Shown here in pieces: positions 23,738-34,870 of a stretch of 64,000 nucleotides of DNA (its first letter is position 1; every line of letters begins with the position of its first letter). Position numbers and translations under genes: made by a program. The DNA comes from Drosophila persimilis (taxonomy: Eukaryota > Arthropoda > Insecta > Diptera > Drosophilidae), in contig NW_020825353.1 in assembly GCF_003286085.1 (NCBI RefSeq), positions 558,001 through 622,000 of the forward strand, in the 5' to 3' direction. Below the pieces are notes generated by a model. It did no database searches. It had not been told where the DNA came from and saw nothing but the letters and a program-made list of their open reading frames with translations.

Positions 23738-24223
23738 GTGCTAAGCCACACTGCCAAAGAGAACGATAGCCTATTAGGTATTAAGGCAATTGAGACTCCG
23801 GCGAGATATGGAGGTGGAACGGCGGGTTCAGAGTTCAGGCCTGTTCAACAGGATATTCAACAGATCCCATCGGCGTCCCTTTCGCCCGATATACCGCAGT
23901 GGATCCTGGGCAATCTTTGGCAAAAGGGATCGCCAGTCGAGTGCCAGGCGTGTCCAACAGGCCCAGCTCTCCATGCGGACAATTTCCATAAAAAAGGAGT
24001 GGGAATTGTTTGGAACATCTTCCTCCCAAATATAACCACATCGCGGATCCTTAGAGGGAAGAAGATCGCTCATCTTCGGCTGGGAATTCGCTTCGGGGCG
24101 ATTCGCGAAGGCCGGTTCTCGGCAAAGGGCCGCGGCTCTACTTACTACTCTCTCTCTCTCTTTTTCTCACTGTGTCTTTTGGTATCGCTGATCGCAAAAG
24201 GTTCGCTATCGATGAAACATTAG
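23738..24223 (+). CDS. long non-repetitive ORF, doubtful
   Basis: 161 codons from a GTG, in a unique island (about 23,560-24,240). It is among the longest frames here not built from microsatellites. The first 130 codons have GC-leaning third positions; the last 25 run through a CT repeat. A second plus-strand frame (to 24,035) also looks coding-like near GSWAIFGKRDRQSS, so the true frame, if any, is unclear. No signal peptide, domain or good ATG start. The shared word of 20,357 lies inside it at 24,121. It could be a decayed or spliced exon. Length alone is not significant, because chance frames of similar length exist in the window. Confidence 0.15.
   Translation: MLSHTAKENDSLLGIKAIETPARYGGGTAGSEFRPVQQDIQQIPSASLSPDIPQWILGNLWQKGSPVECQACPTGPALHADNFHKKGVGIVWNIFLPNITTSRILRGKKIAHLRLGIRFGAIREGRFSAKGRGSTYYSLSLFFSLCLLVSLIAKGSLSMKH
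24121..24145. repeat. copy 2 of a dispersed 22-bp word
   Basis: Same direction as the copy at 20,357-20,380. It has one extra A and then diverges into a CT repeat. Confidence 0.6.
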
Positions 24224-24239
24224 ATACCTTCTGATTTCT

Positions 24240-25000
24240 ATGTCCTCTGCCACCGAAGCCGAAGCACAGTTTCTTTCGATACTATCGATGGTAGTGTCCA
24301 CCGATATCTGTGCCCCGCCAGCACGGACGTGCGGCGTGGGCAGTGGAACAACAGCAACAGAGACAACCGCCTCCCAACGTCAACGCGCAACGACATTCAG
24401 ACTTATTTGTTATTACACTTTAATTTATTTGCATTTGCCATGAATTATAGTACGATATACGATATATACATTATATGACAGCGGGCATTGGGCGGACAGG
24501 CAGGCAGCAGCTCTGCCCCGGGGCCTAGGATCCACGCGCCGCCGACTGCTGCTCCACAAGCGTCTCTCTGGGTGCTGCGGTGTTGGTGGTGTTCGATGTC
24601 GCGGTGTCGGGTGTCTGCATCTCCACCTCCGTGGCCCAGACTGGCTTTCAGGCGGAGTCTGAGTGTTCTTTTTGGTAGCATGCTGCAGCGGCAGACAACT
24701 GGCAGTCATGTGACAGTCGGCAATAAATCAAACGGCGAAACGGCGAAACGGCAAAACGACAAACGGCAATTGGCTTCAAAGTGTAAACTAATTTCCATGT
24801 CGATTTTTTTAATAAAACAACTTGTTAGCATTTTGTAATCGTATTTCCACGAGACTTCATTAATGCGAGGCGCCTTCAACGCACACTAGCCCGTGTGTGT
24901 GTGTGTGTGTATAACGGTGCTATGGCAAAATTAGTGTTCGCCTCCGCCCCCGGACACGTCGGATGACGGCTCATCAGCCAAGCTCTCGCGCTCTCTCGCT
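24240..25000. other. noncoding
   Basis: Nothing recognisable. Contains a GGCGAAAC-type repeat at 24,735-24,765 and a short GT run at 24,893-24,910. Confidence 0.6.
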
Positions 25001-25001
25001 C

Positions 25002-25505
25002 TCACCCCCACAAGGCTGTACGCTCTATGAAGTGAAGTTGGTAGGCCACAAGGCGCTCCAGTATTGGACAACGATAAAAACGTACTGAAATCTTATTCTC
25101 TTCTCTATTTGGGCGTCCTTTGGCAGTCTCGTTGTCTGTCCCTCTGCCATTGTGGGACTGTATGCTGTGATCCGAAATTTCAGCGTCTCCACCGATGGTT
25201 GCCATGAATATCTGAAGCTCTGAGACCATATTTGATGTCGGAAGGCACTAGGCACTATTGATCCGTTGGTGCCGTTCGTTCCGGGGTTTTTCTACTGGTT
25301 TTGGCGCCATCATAAATAGTGACTGGCCAGTTTCTGGGCATATCTTGTCTTCGGCGTCCAAAATATCTGAGTACCGGCCTCTTGGGCCGCTGCAACTGAC
25401 TCTAACGCTTTTTCTAAGGCCTCGAGGGCCCCTCTCAGCCATCCCCAATTCCCCCTCCCGCTCCCACTCTCTCACTGTGCTGTGAAGCTCATTTTGAGGC
25501 ATCAT
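25002..25505 (-). CDS. two in-frame ORFs split by one stop, doubtful
   Basis: Minus-strand ATG at 25,505 in acceptable context (CACAAATG) opens 85 codons ending in TAG at 25,250-25,248. The same frame then stays open for another 82 codons to 25,002. Both halves are mixed in composition, with few repeats (fragments: ILDAEDKICPETGQ, then RFYRCPILERLVAYQLHFIE). No domain recognised. It could be a decayed gene, a stop-codon read-through arrangement as known in flies, or chance: the opposite strand is also open over 25,258-25,485. No introns, promoter or poly(A) signal are evident. Confidence 0.2.
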
Positions 25506-25509
25506 TTGT

Positions 25510-27650
25510 GCTGCTGTTTGCCTTTTAAGCTGTCAATTTTCGGCCACTCTGCGTCTGCTGTTAAATGGCTGCTTAAAATGCTGCCCCACCGAGCTGCCTG
25601 CCACACATGCAACTCCACGCCACGCCACGCCCCCTCGGCACACCAGGGCCACACCGAAAACTGTCTGTAAATAAACGCTTAATTACATGTCATTACACCA
25701 CGGAACAGAGAATGGAGCATGGAGCATGGAGCATGGAGCATGGAACATGCAGCATGGAGGAGTAGCGGCGGCAGAGACCTCATAAGTAATAAAGCACGTA
25801 AACCGCAGCGTGGAATCGGCATCGGAATCGGGACTCGGATTGGAGTACGGAATACGGAATACGGAATTGGTTGCCGGAGTGCATGGCAGGGCATGGCTAG
25901 GGGTATGGCTATGGGGCTAGCGATGAGAGCGTCGTACAGGGAACGAACCCCGAAAGATAACGAAAATGTGCGTGTGAGCATGTCGCACAAGACAACGACG
26001 ACTTGGCGCACATCTCGGGGTGTTGGGGTGTGTCTGTGATCTCCTTGAATTGGTAGGCGCATTGGCAACGAGGAGAGTCTGGCACTGAGAGAGCTGGCTT
26101 CAGAGCAGAAGCTTAATGGGCAAGGACTCTTGATGCCTGGGATTACTCGCTGTCCTGGCCATTCAGCAGCCCTGACTCTCGGACTCCAGTTTGGACTCTC
26201 GTGAGTCCATCGCTAGTCGTTCGCCTCGAAGCTTCGAACGTGCAGGCAGGGGTCGGGTCGTGTGTCACATTTAGTGGCACGAATCTGAAACTATGAATCA
26301 ATTTACAGCAGCAGAAGGCAGGCAGTACGCTGCAATTTGCTTCATTTATGGTTGAAAATCGAGTGGCAAGGAGCGCACCATGGAGTGCCGAGTGTGGCAA
26401 GGTGTGTGTCGGGAAGTCTGTTGCCTCATTTCAGTTCTGACATTCCACTCTTTTCTGTTTTCTGTTTTCTGTTTTGTATTTTTTGTTTATCAACATAATG
26501 AGGAAACAGCGTTTTTTGACTTATCAAATTGCCTGGAAGTCAGCGTCTGCATCAGAGTCGAGCGTGGAGAGTCGAGCGTCGAGAGTCGCCACTGCCCACC
26601 TGTCAGGAGGTACGTACGTACGTACGCCTGCTGCTTGCTGGCTGCCTGCCTGCCACACCGAAAAAAGTGTTGGTTAAAGTGTCAGAAAATTTCATTATCG
26701 CCACTGCCGCCAAGCGCAAAAATGTCGTGCGGCATGCAATAAACAGGAGGGAAGAGGCAGGTCGAATGGCAGGAGCGAAGGTAGGAGGCGGCGGTTGAGG
26801 CTCCGCCCGTGTCTGCAGCCATTTATGCCACAAAATGAGATACAAATAAAAATTAAACACAAAAAGAAGGCAACGGCGACACGGGGGGCGGGGAGGGGCG
26901 GCGTCGTTCAGAATGTGTGGCAGATATCGAGACACAGAAAGAGGCAGGAGGCAGGAGGCAGGAGGCAAAATGCAGGCGGCAGAAGGAAGGCAGGCCCCTG
27001 ATCTGCCGCCGCCGCTGCCGCTGCTGATATTATTAAAAAACTGTCAAAAACGCCTGCGCAATGGAGCTCCAGAGCTCTGTGGCGTTCGTTGCGTGCCACA
27101 CAATCGGCTGGCGTCGCTCTGCGGCCACAGTTAGTATCTGTAGCACATTTATCATTTCCATTTCGAATTCACATTTTTTTTTTTTTGAGAGCCGGAGAGC
27201 CCCAGCGATCGCGTAGGCGGACAAGTGTCTGATTGGCGCGCGTTCTCCGTTCCACACGGCGTATGAGCAATCGTGTGGCAGCGCCTCATTATGTGGCAAG
27301 TACGAGTATCGGCTCCGGCTCTGGCTCTGGCTCTGGCGTGTCATAAAACAGTTTGAAAACCCATAAAACTGTCAAAGGCAGTTTGCTTATGCCACATGCC
27401 GCATGCTCCATGCCACCTCCCCTCATTTTAGAAGCAGGAAGTGTCTTGGGGCCTGGGAAAATCCGCTCTTCCGCCAGGGAAACGTTTCAGATGTTCCTCG
27501 AGAGCGTTTCGGGGGCGACTCTGCGGCAAAGGAGAGCTTGGGACGTGGCAGGACTGTCTTGCACCTCAGCTGGCGGGTGGCAGGCATCTTCGAAGGCATG
27601 GAAAGGGTTTCTTGCTGCAGCTGCCGCCCGAATATTCACTCTAAACTGAT
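25510..27650. other. noncoding, microsatellite rich
   Basis: No gene seen. GGAGCAT repeats at 25,712-25,758, GGAATCG and GGAATAC strings at 25,810-25,866, GTAC self-complementary repeats at 26,610-26,627, GGCAGGA heptamers at 26,943-26,967 and GGCTCT repeats at 27,313-27,336. Confidence 0.65.
26610..26627. repeat. (GTAC)n self-complementary repeat
   Basis: Four GTAC units; every unit is its own reverse complement, so the tract can form a cruciform. A second such tract is at 58,163-58,185. Confidence 0.85.
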
Positions 27651-27659
27651 TCATTTCAT

Positions 27660-27696
27660 GGGGAAGTCCCTTCGACTGTCGGAGGGACTCTTCCCC
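27660..27696. repeat. strong 37-bp hairpin
   Basis: GGGGAAG-TCCCT-TCGA...TCGG-AGGGA-CT-CTTCCCC: outer stem of seven pairs, inner stem of five plus three, loop of three. It is too short for a microRNA precursor. It could act as an RNA or cruciform structure if transcribed. Confidence 0.6.
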
Positions 27697-27699
27697 TTT

Positions 27700-30212
27700 T
27701 GTCCAAGGGCCACGTACGCCACGACGCAATGCGACTTTCAGGGGGCCCTGCAATGCGGTGCTTCTCTCAGCAGATTTCTTGCAGCGAGGCTCCGTTCCGC
27801 CTGCCACAAGTCGCACAATTGGCCAAAACGGAGGCTAAAACAGAGGCCAGCACGGAGCAGGAGGAGGAGTAGGAGGAGGCGTCTGCGGATTGCATCTGTA
27901 GCTTTGGCCCCAAACAAAATGTATTAGATTTCCCCTCCAGATATGAGGCAGGCAGCAGGCAGCAGGCAGGCAGCAGGCAGGCAGCAGCCGCCGCGCGTTG
28001 AAGCGTTAAAATGTGCGGCCTATCAACGGAATTGTATCAGCAACACGTTGTGGCGTTGCAACGTTGCACTCGCTGCACTCGCTGCACTCGTGGCTGCAAC
28101 ATTGACCCAAAACATCATCTAATGTTCGTTCGGTGGCAGGCAACAGTTTGTCTGGTAATTCAATGCCAGCGGGCGTTTGTGCCACCATTTCGCACCTCCT
28201 TTCGGTGAGTGGCTGCAACTGCTGCTGATGCTGCAACTTGCAACCATTTGCCCCGGGGACGCGTGCCCCTCCTGCCGCACAATCAGTGCCGGGGAATCGC
28301 AGGAGGCACAAACAGAAGCGGCTGCCCATTCCAGGGGCAATAAAATGCTTCCGGTGCAGTCGGTGCAACATTGCAACATGTTGCCGCATCCCCGAGTGAT
28401 GCATGAAGATTACAGGAGTCATGTGATTCCCGCGATTCCCGCGGCAGCAACGCGTGGACGTAACACACTGCTCCACAGCACTATTTTTGCGGTGTGCCTG
28501 CCCCCTGCAACATGTTGCCACCGATGTTGCCCCATCGTTTATCAATGGCCACTGATCATCGGTGGGCACTACATTTGATGATGTGACGACGCTGCCACAC
28601 AGAGTCGGAGTCTAACATGGGGCATGCGGCATGCGGCTGCCACCTAATCTTAATGTGACACCGAAATGAATGGAGGCATGGATTGTGCCACACAGGGCCA
28701 TTAAAAAAGCGCAGTCGCCGAGTCGTTTTCTTGCGGATTTGTGGCGTTTTCCTCTGCGGCTGCAGCCGTTCACTCCGTTCATTCCTGTGGCATCCATTTA
28801 TCTTTGCCTCAAACACACACAAACGCACACATTACGCATACGCCCCCCCGTCCCCCCGTCCCCCGAGTGCAGCTGCCAGTGCCTCCGCCTCCTCTACTCC
28901 TCTTGGGGGGAGGGGGGGGGGGGGTGGTCTCCTCCATAATCCGCCTTTTGGCAGCCCACAAAATGCGTTTGCCACCCGCGTATCGGGTGCCCTAAGACGC
29001 CCCCCCCCCCCCCCCCCCCCCCCCCGCAAAAGATGAATCATTTATTGTCTTGTAATCATTTAATCATCGATTTGTGCAACATGCAACATGCAACAGCTAA
29101 AGCTACAAATGAGTCATCAATTCAGCGGGAAATGAAGGCAAAGGCAAAGGCAAAGGCAAAGACCACCACAGAAGAGGGCAAAGGCAATTCCAGGGTATAC
29201 AGCACAGGGTAGGCTTGATTCGATAGAAGAGGAAAGGGCCAAGCTTTGTAGGGGAGGAGTCTTCTATCTCCTGTCTTCTGTGGGTCAAAAGTGCTGGCAG
29301 GCGCTTGTTCTGCGGAGTAGAGGGCACTACAGGGTATTCCCTGGTTCTTTAGAGTGGGCAAATCACAGGGTAATCACGAAGATCCAACAACAGCAAAGTC
29401 CCTCTTCTGCAGAGAAGCAAAAGCCCCTTCTGGTTGGAAAAGTGGCCGATCTTTGGCACAGCAAATGCTGGTCATTACAGGGTATTCGTTGTTCGGTGGC
29501 GACACGAGAGCCCAAAGACAGGATCCGATAAAAGGCCTTTTGGCAATCAGCAGCGTCATAATTTTTCCCAGCGATAAATGAGTACCGATAAGAGAGAGAG
29601 AGAGGGAGAGGGAGAGAGAGAGGGGAAGAGGGTGGAGAGGGGTGGCAGTGAGGGAGTAAGGGGAGTACACAGTGCCTGCTGTAATTAAATGTCGCCAATT
29701 AATCAAATGTCACAATAAAAATACAAGAGCATAAAAATCCTGAAATTAATATGCGTTGAAAATGGAACAACAGAAAGGGGGGGAAAAGGGGGGCCACGGG
29801 AGGCGGCAGGAGGCGGCAGCAGGAGGCGGCAAGAGGCGGCAGAGTGGGAGCGAAACATGCCACAACAATTGCAACATTGCTCCTGTGGTGGCAGCAACAA
29901 CATTCCTTGACGCAGACAGAGAGAAAATCGTGGGAGCAATTATAATTATTTTTAATACGGAGACAGCAGCAGCCGCCAGAGCGATGCATATGCTCTTCCT
30001 CTTCCTCTTTTTGGGGTGCCACACGGCCGTATTTCATTTGGGGCGGCCCCTGTCTCCAGTTGCCCGAGCATGAAGGGGGGAGGGGGGGAGGGGCATGAAG
30101 TGGCATGCTGCAGATTTTTATCGCTGCCTGCGCTGCATATAATAACAATAATTCTTAAAGTGGGGGAAGGTCAGGCACTGCACACAGAATGACACAACGC
30201 AACAGCAACAGC

Positions 30213-30243
<31 letters not shown>

Positions 30244-32030
30244 GCATGCAACATGCAACAGCAGCAGCAGCAACAGAGAGACGCTTAAAACGCGGCAGCA
30301 ACATTAATTTCCAGGCAGGCAGGCAGGCAGGCAGGCAGCAGAGACATTTGCATAAGGGCCTCCCCCCACCTCTCCCCCCCTGCCCGCCTCTTGTGCTCCT
30401 CTTTGGGACGGGAGATGGCGGCGTGCGGCAAGCTTTTGCCAAGGCAACCCCACACTCACGACTGCTGTTGCGGCACGCACACATCTCTCCAGCTCTGCAG
30501 CTCGGCAGCTCTGCAGCTCTCCAGATCCCTTGCCACATGGGTGCACAAGTTGTAAAATGATATCATAATATGCCCCATCAACGGTTGCAAAATTTATAAC
30601 TTATTTCGAAAGAGAGAGAGGGAGAGGGAGAGGGAGAGAGAGCGGTGCGTGGGGGCGCCACTTAAGAGGGGCAGAGAGAGACCCCCTAGTGGCAGTGGCA
30701 ATGAGCTGTTAATGCGCGAGGCAGCGACTGAGGCGGCGGCAGCACAAGGATTCCATTTCATTTCATTTCATTTCATTTTCAATTCCAATTCATTCGCCTT
30801 TAATGTTGTGGGTGATGGCCTTTTGATTGTGGCTATGTGGCAGCCACAACGCCACAGAGCTGGCCAGCCAGAGGCAAGAGGCCCAAGTGGCAGGAAGGGG
30901 TGGGGGGGGGGGGGAGTGATGCTGCCTCTAAGCCAGACAAATATATGGCCAACGCCTGCGTCTGGGACGCCAAGTTTTATGTGGGATGTCCGTGCCGGCA
31001 GCTGGGAGGCGCCTCCCCCCTCTCTCTCCCTCTGTGGATGTGTCAACGGGATGTCAGGGAATGGGGCAGGCAGCCAGTCAGACATGTTGCAAGCTTCCAA
31101 CCTGTCGGTGGCAAGGCTTAAACTTGAACTTCATTTGGAGGCACTCGCTCCCTTCCGCTTTGGGGCACTTGTTGTTACGCTTGTCCCTCTGTCCGTCGGG
31201 GGGGGGGGGGAGGGTCGGCTGCAACATCATTTTTAGCCAGCAATTAATTCAATGGAGAGTCGCCGCCATTTATCACATTTGCCGAATCAATTAGCCGCCG
31301 AATGTGGGCCACATTTTGGGGCACAAATCGCTGCCACAAATATATCGGTGGATTCCATTGAGATTTCCTATCGGATAACGGTAAAGATCGATCTTTGTTA
31401 GCCATCAATCACGGCCTTTTCAGCCATGTTTTATGGTAATTCCTGAAGGAACCGCGGAACAGGAATCCCAGGAATCGAACAAAGTTGCACGTTGCACGTT
31501 GCACGTTGCATCTGCAACAGCAATGATTTAGTGGAATTTTTATGGCAAAAAGAAAGATATTTTAATTGATTTTCATCTTTTGCCCCAAAGTGTGGGAAGA
31601 CCAAGAGGAGACGACTCCATTCCAGAGTCCAAGGAGCTTTTGAAGAAAGTAGCAGTCGAATGCCGCACAAATGATATATTGATTTGTGGCAATGTTATTA
31701 AATGCTCGTAAGAAACGGCAGCAGCGGCAGCTGGGGCAGCAGCGGCAGCATCCAGTGGCAGAGCCAGATGCAGAACGTAGTGGCTGCCACATCAATTTCT
31801 GGTTTCAATGGCTGGCTGCTGCTTCTGTGCCTCATTCCGCCGCATAATTAATGCGAAAACCAACGCACTTGATGCGTAAGGAAGGCGGCCACATCCCCCC
31901 TCCCCCTCCCCCTCCACCCCTCTGAGCACAGGGGAGTTCCAGGCTGCACCGGGCTGCCCCATGGTCATGCAACAACTGGAATGAGCTCCCCACGCAATCC
32001 GCGAATCATCTCCAAAGTCCAAATCAGACC
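27700..32030. other. noncoding, microsatellite rich
   Basis: No gene seen. GGCAGCA repeats at 27,948-27,988, GCACTCGCT repeats at 28,065-28,091, a 26-base C run at 29,000-29,025, GGCAAA repeats at 29,134-29,161, GA/GGGA repeats at 29,593-29,625, AAC triplets at 30,197-30,244, GGCA tetramers at 30,312-30,340, ATTTC pentamers at 30,753-30,779 and a G run at 31,199-31,211. A 187-codon minus frame (28,006-28,569) shows no family resemblance. Confidence 0.65.
29000..29025. repeat. poly(C) run of 26
   Basis: Uninterrupted C run; the complementary strand can form a G-quadruplex. Exact length is uncertain in any assembly. Confidence 0.9.
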
Positions 32031-32035
32031 TGCAG

Positions 32036-32453
32036 CTACACGGAGAGAAATCTATCGGTGTTCTCCTCAATTTCGTCGTGGATTCGCATCATTCCGTCTT
32101 TGGTATTGCTTTTCTCTCAGTGCACAGCTCTGGCTAAGCCATTCCTATCGTTTTCTCTCAGTGTAATCCCAGTTTTCGAGGTTTTTCCACCGATTTCTCC
32201 CAGTGTACTCAATGTAATGGTTTTCGCAATTTTTTGCAGTGTATTTCTTCCCATACCACCTTTTCCACAATTTTCGCTGAGTGTGCGCATAATTTCTGTT
32301 GCTTTCCCGCACTTTTCTCTCACTATCCATAGTTATCTCTTTTTTCTCTCAGTGTAATCCTTATATTTAACCTTTTCCTTCATTTCATTTCGACACTTTA
32401 TCTCTCAGCGTATTCGCATTGGACCAACTTTTCTTTTCTTTTCTCTCAGTGTA
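32036..32453. repeat. degenerate tandem array, period about 41 bp
   Basis: The core TTTTCTCTCAGTGTA recurs with its CAGT at about 32,118, 32,159, 32,201, 32,237, 32,279, 32,321, 32,350, 32,406 and 32,447. Steps are 41, 42, 36, 42, 42, 29, 56 and 41, that is a 41-42 base period with one displaced copy. DNA between cores is largely diverged. At the left edge, CTACACGGAGAGAAA (32,036-32,050) is the reverse complement of the core. The array therefore begins with an inverted copy and ends with direct copies, like an element with inverted ends whose right end has been multiplied. No reading frame follows the period. Confidence 0.65.
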
Positions 32454-33183
32454 CCCTTCCATAGAGGCTGCGGCATTCCGGAATTTTTAATAATTGCACT
32501 TGTTGCTCCGCCGTAGCCCGAAAAAAAAAAAAACACACACACAGAAAAACAGAAAAAGGATCGACAGAGACGGCAACACAAAAACGAGTGGGAAACAGAT
32601 GGAAAGAGAGGGAGGAGGAGGAGGAGAGAAAGAGAAGGCAGCAACAGTCGAATGTCGCGTGAGGGGGAAGGGGGAAGGGGGGGGGGGGGAGGGGTTACTC
32701 CAAGGCGACGATGAAGACGACATTCGACAGAACGACAACCGCAGCGGCAGGCGGCAGGCGGCAGCAGCAGCAAGCGGCAGAAAGATGATGACGAGGCAAG
32801 GCTGCAGGTGCAACAGAACAGGGAACAGAGTCCCAGTCCGAGTCCACAGTCGAAGCCGCTGCGTCTGCGTCTGCGTGGTCATCTTGCTGCCACATGCCCC
32901 ATGCCCCATGCCCCCTTGTCATGCTCTTGGCAGAGACTTCTCCTCGTTGGCGAGATAAATTATGTCGCTAATGCAAAGTGCTCCGCTTTGTGTGGCAGGA
33001 GGGGAGGCGACGACTCTGCCTCGGCCGGGGGCAGGGGGGCAGCAGTGGGCAGGCGATGTGTGTGTGTGTGTGTGTGTGTGTGGCAGTGGAAGACGCACTG
33101 CATTTGGCTTTTATCTTCTTGGAGAACCTGAGACTTTCGAGAGACTTGAGACCTGGAGTCGATCGGAGTCTGGGGTTCGGGGC

Positions 33184-33256
33184 TCTGTGGCTCTGTGGCT
33201 CTGTGGATCTTTGGATCTCTGGATCTCTGGATCTCTGTGGTTATGTGGTTCTGTGG
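33184..33256. repeat. nine-base tandem repeat
   Basis: TGGCTCTG units grade into GGATCTCTG units and back to TGGTTCTG, a series of related eight- and nine-base copies. Confidence 0.75.
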
Positions 33257-33440
33257 GGAGTAGGCGTATGGGCCATATTAGCGGTACAACTTGCAGAAGT
33301 TGGCCAAGAGGGGGGCCAGAGGTAGGAAGGAAAGGCAGAAAAAACATACAAAAATCCGTTGATAAAGTGACATCGTTAGGCCATGGCGCTGTCTGCCGCC
33401 GCTAATTACTCGGCGGAATCGCAGAGAGAAAAGGAGAAAG

Positions 33441-33446
<6 letters not shown>

Positions 33447-33486
<40 letters not shown>
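33447..33486. repeat. (GA)n run, 40 bp
   Basis: About 20 GA units; in flies such tracts bind GAGA factor and CLAMP. No core promoter is visible beside it. Confidence 0.9.
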
Positions 33487-33488
<2 letters not shown>

Positions 33489-34818
33489 GTGCAGTGTGAG
33501 GCGTGGGAAAACCTTCAGAGATGCAAAGACGATGAGAGATCTTCTCGCACGAGAAAAGTTCTTGTCCACAAAAATATTTTGTTTTCACTTCTGATATTTT
33601 GATGTCTGGGGCGGTTCGATTTGGTTTGGTTTGTTGGCAACAAACGAGAGAACAAGAGGTGCCCCACACCCTGTTGCTGCCACATGCCCCCGCCCCCTGG
33701 TAGCAAGCAGCGAACGAAAGTTGAACGCAAACAGAGATTAATATGTCCAATTACTGTGACAAAATCGCAAAATGTTGTCTGCATTCTCTGCCAAAATGAT
33801 ATAATATGTGCCTGCCCCTGCCCCTGCCCCTGCCACCAGGCAGTGCCAATGCGGTGGTGGTGCAGGCGGCCTGCCTGCCTGCCTGCCTGCTGCCTGCCAC
33901 ATGAGTTTTTGGCGGCGGCGCGTGCTAATTAGCGTCAAAGAAAAAAGGAACCCAAAACGTAGGCTAATTTGTGGAAAACTCAAGTCCGACGGCAATTGCC
34001 ACCCCAAAACGACAAACGGGTGGACAGCGAGCCTGCCACAACGGCAGCCTGTGGTTGGGGCATGTGGCAGGCGTCGCGGCTATAAGGAATCATTTGAGGA
34101 ATATTCGTATATAAAAACACATTTTCCATGTCACGTTTTGCAGGCGCAAACTTTTTCGGTTGACAATTTCTCTGGGCTGTGTGTTGCATGCCTCTCTGGG
34201 CTCTGGGCTCTGGGCTGTGCATAGAATTAATTTCGCTGTGTTGTCTTTTGTTGTTGCCTCCTGCTCTCACCTAAGTGGCACTGCCACAAGCGGCACAAGA
34301 TTTTGCAACAGCTGCAGCACCCGAAAACAAATGAAAAACAACAACAACAACAACAACAAAAAAAGAACAGGACAAAAAAGTGTGCTCTCATTTAGGAGGC
34401 GACCCCCCCTGCCCCTGCCCCAGCCCCTGCCACTGCCCCAGCCCCTGCTCTTTGGCCACTCTTTGCGCCTCTCTTTGGGATTTGAGGATACCCTTTCCAG
34501 GAGTAACGGATTATCGAAGTCTGGAGCCTGGAGCCAGCCCAAGGGCATGGATATCATCGGTGGTGCTAGGATTACGATCAGGGACCCATCGGATCCACTT
34601 GTTGTGCCTCTTTTTTCTGTGCGGTTCTGTTTCTACGAAATTGCAGGGTATCCACGGCTGTGGCTCGTGGAAAGCTGCCAGCTTTTTCTTGTTATTAGTT
34701 GTTGCTATTATTGCTATCGCTTTTTGTTGCTAATTTGAACATTTTGCAGTGTCTAAAGCGAAAGTAAACAAGAGACAGAGCGACACAGCGACAGACAGCA
34801 GGAACAACAGGCGAAAGC

Positions 34819-34870
34819 AGAGAGAGGGAGAGAGGGAGAGAGGGAGAGAGGGAGAGAGAGAGAGAGGGAG
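34819..34870. repeat. (GAGAGGGA)n repeat
   Basis: Octamer GAGAGGGA repeated about five times within a longer GA-rich purine tract. Confidence 0.85.

Noticed and set aside
28011-28208. ORF followed by TTTCGGTGAGTGG donor-like site
   Set aside because: The frame consists largely of GCACTCGCT repeat translation and has no acceptor partner.
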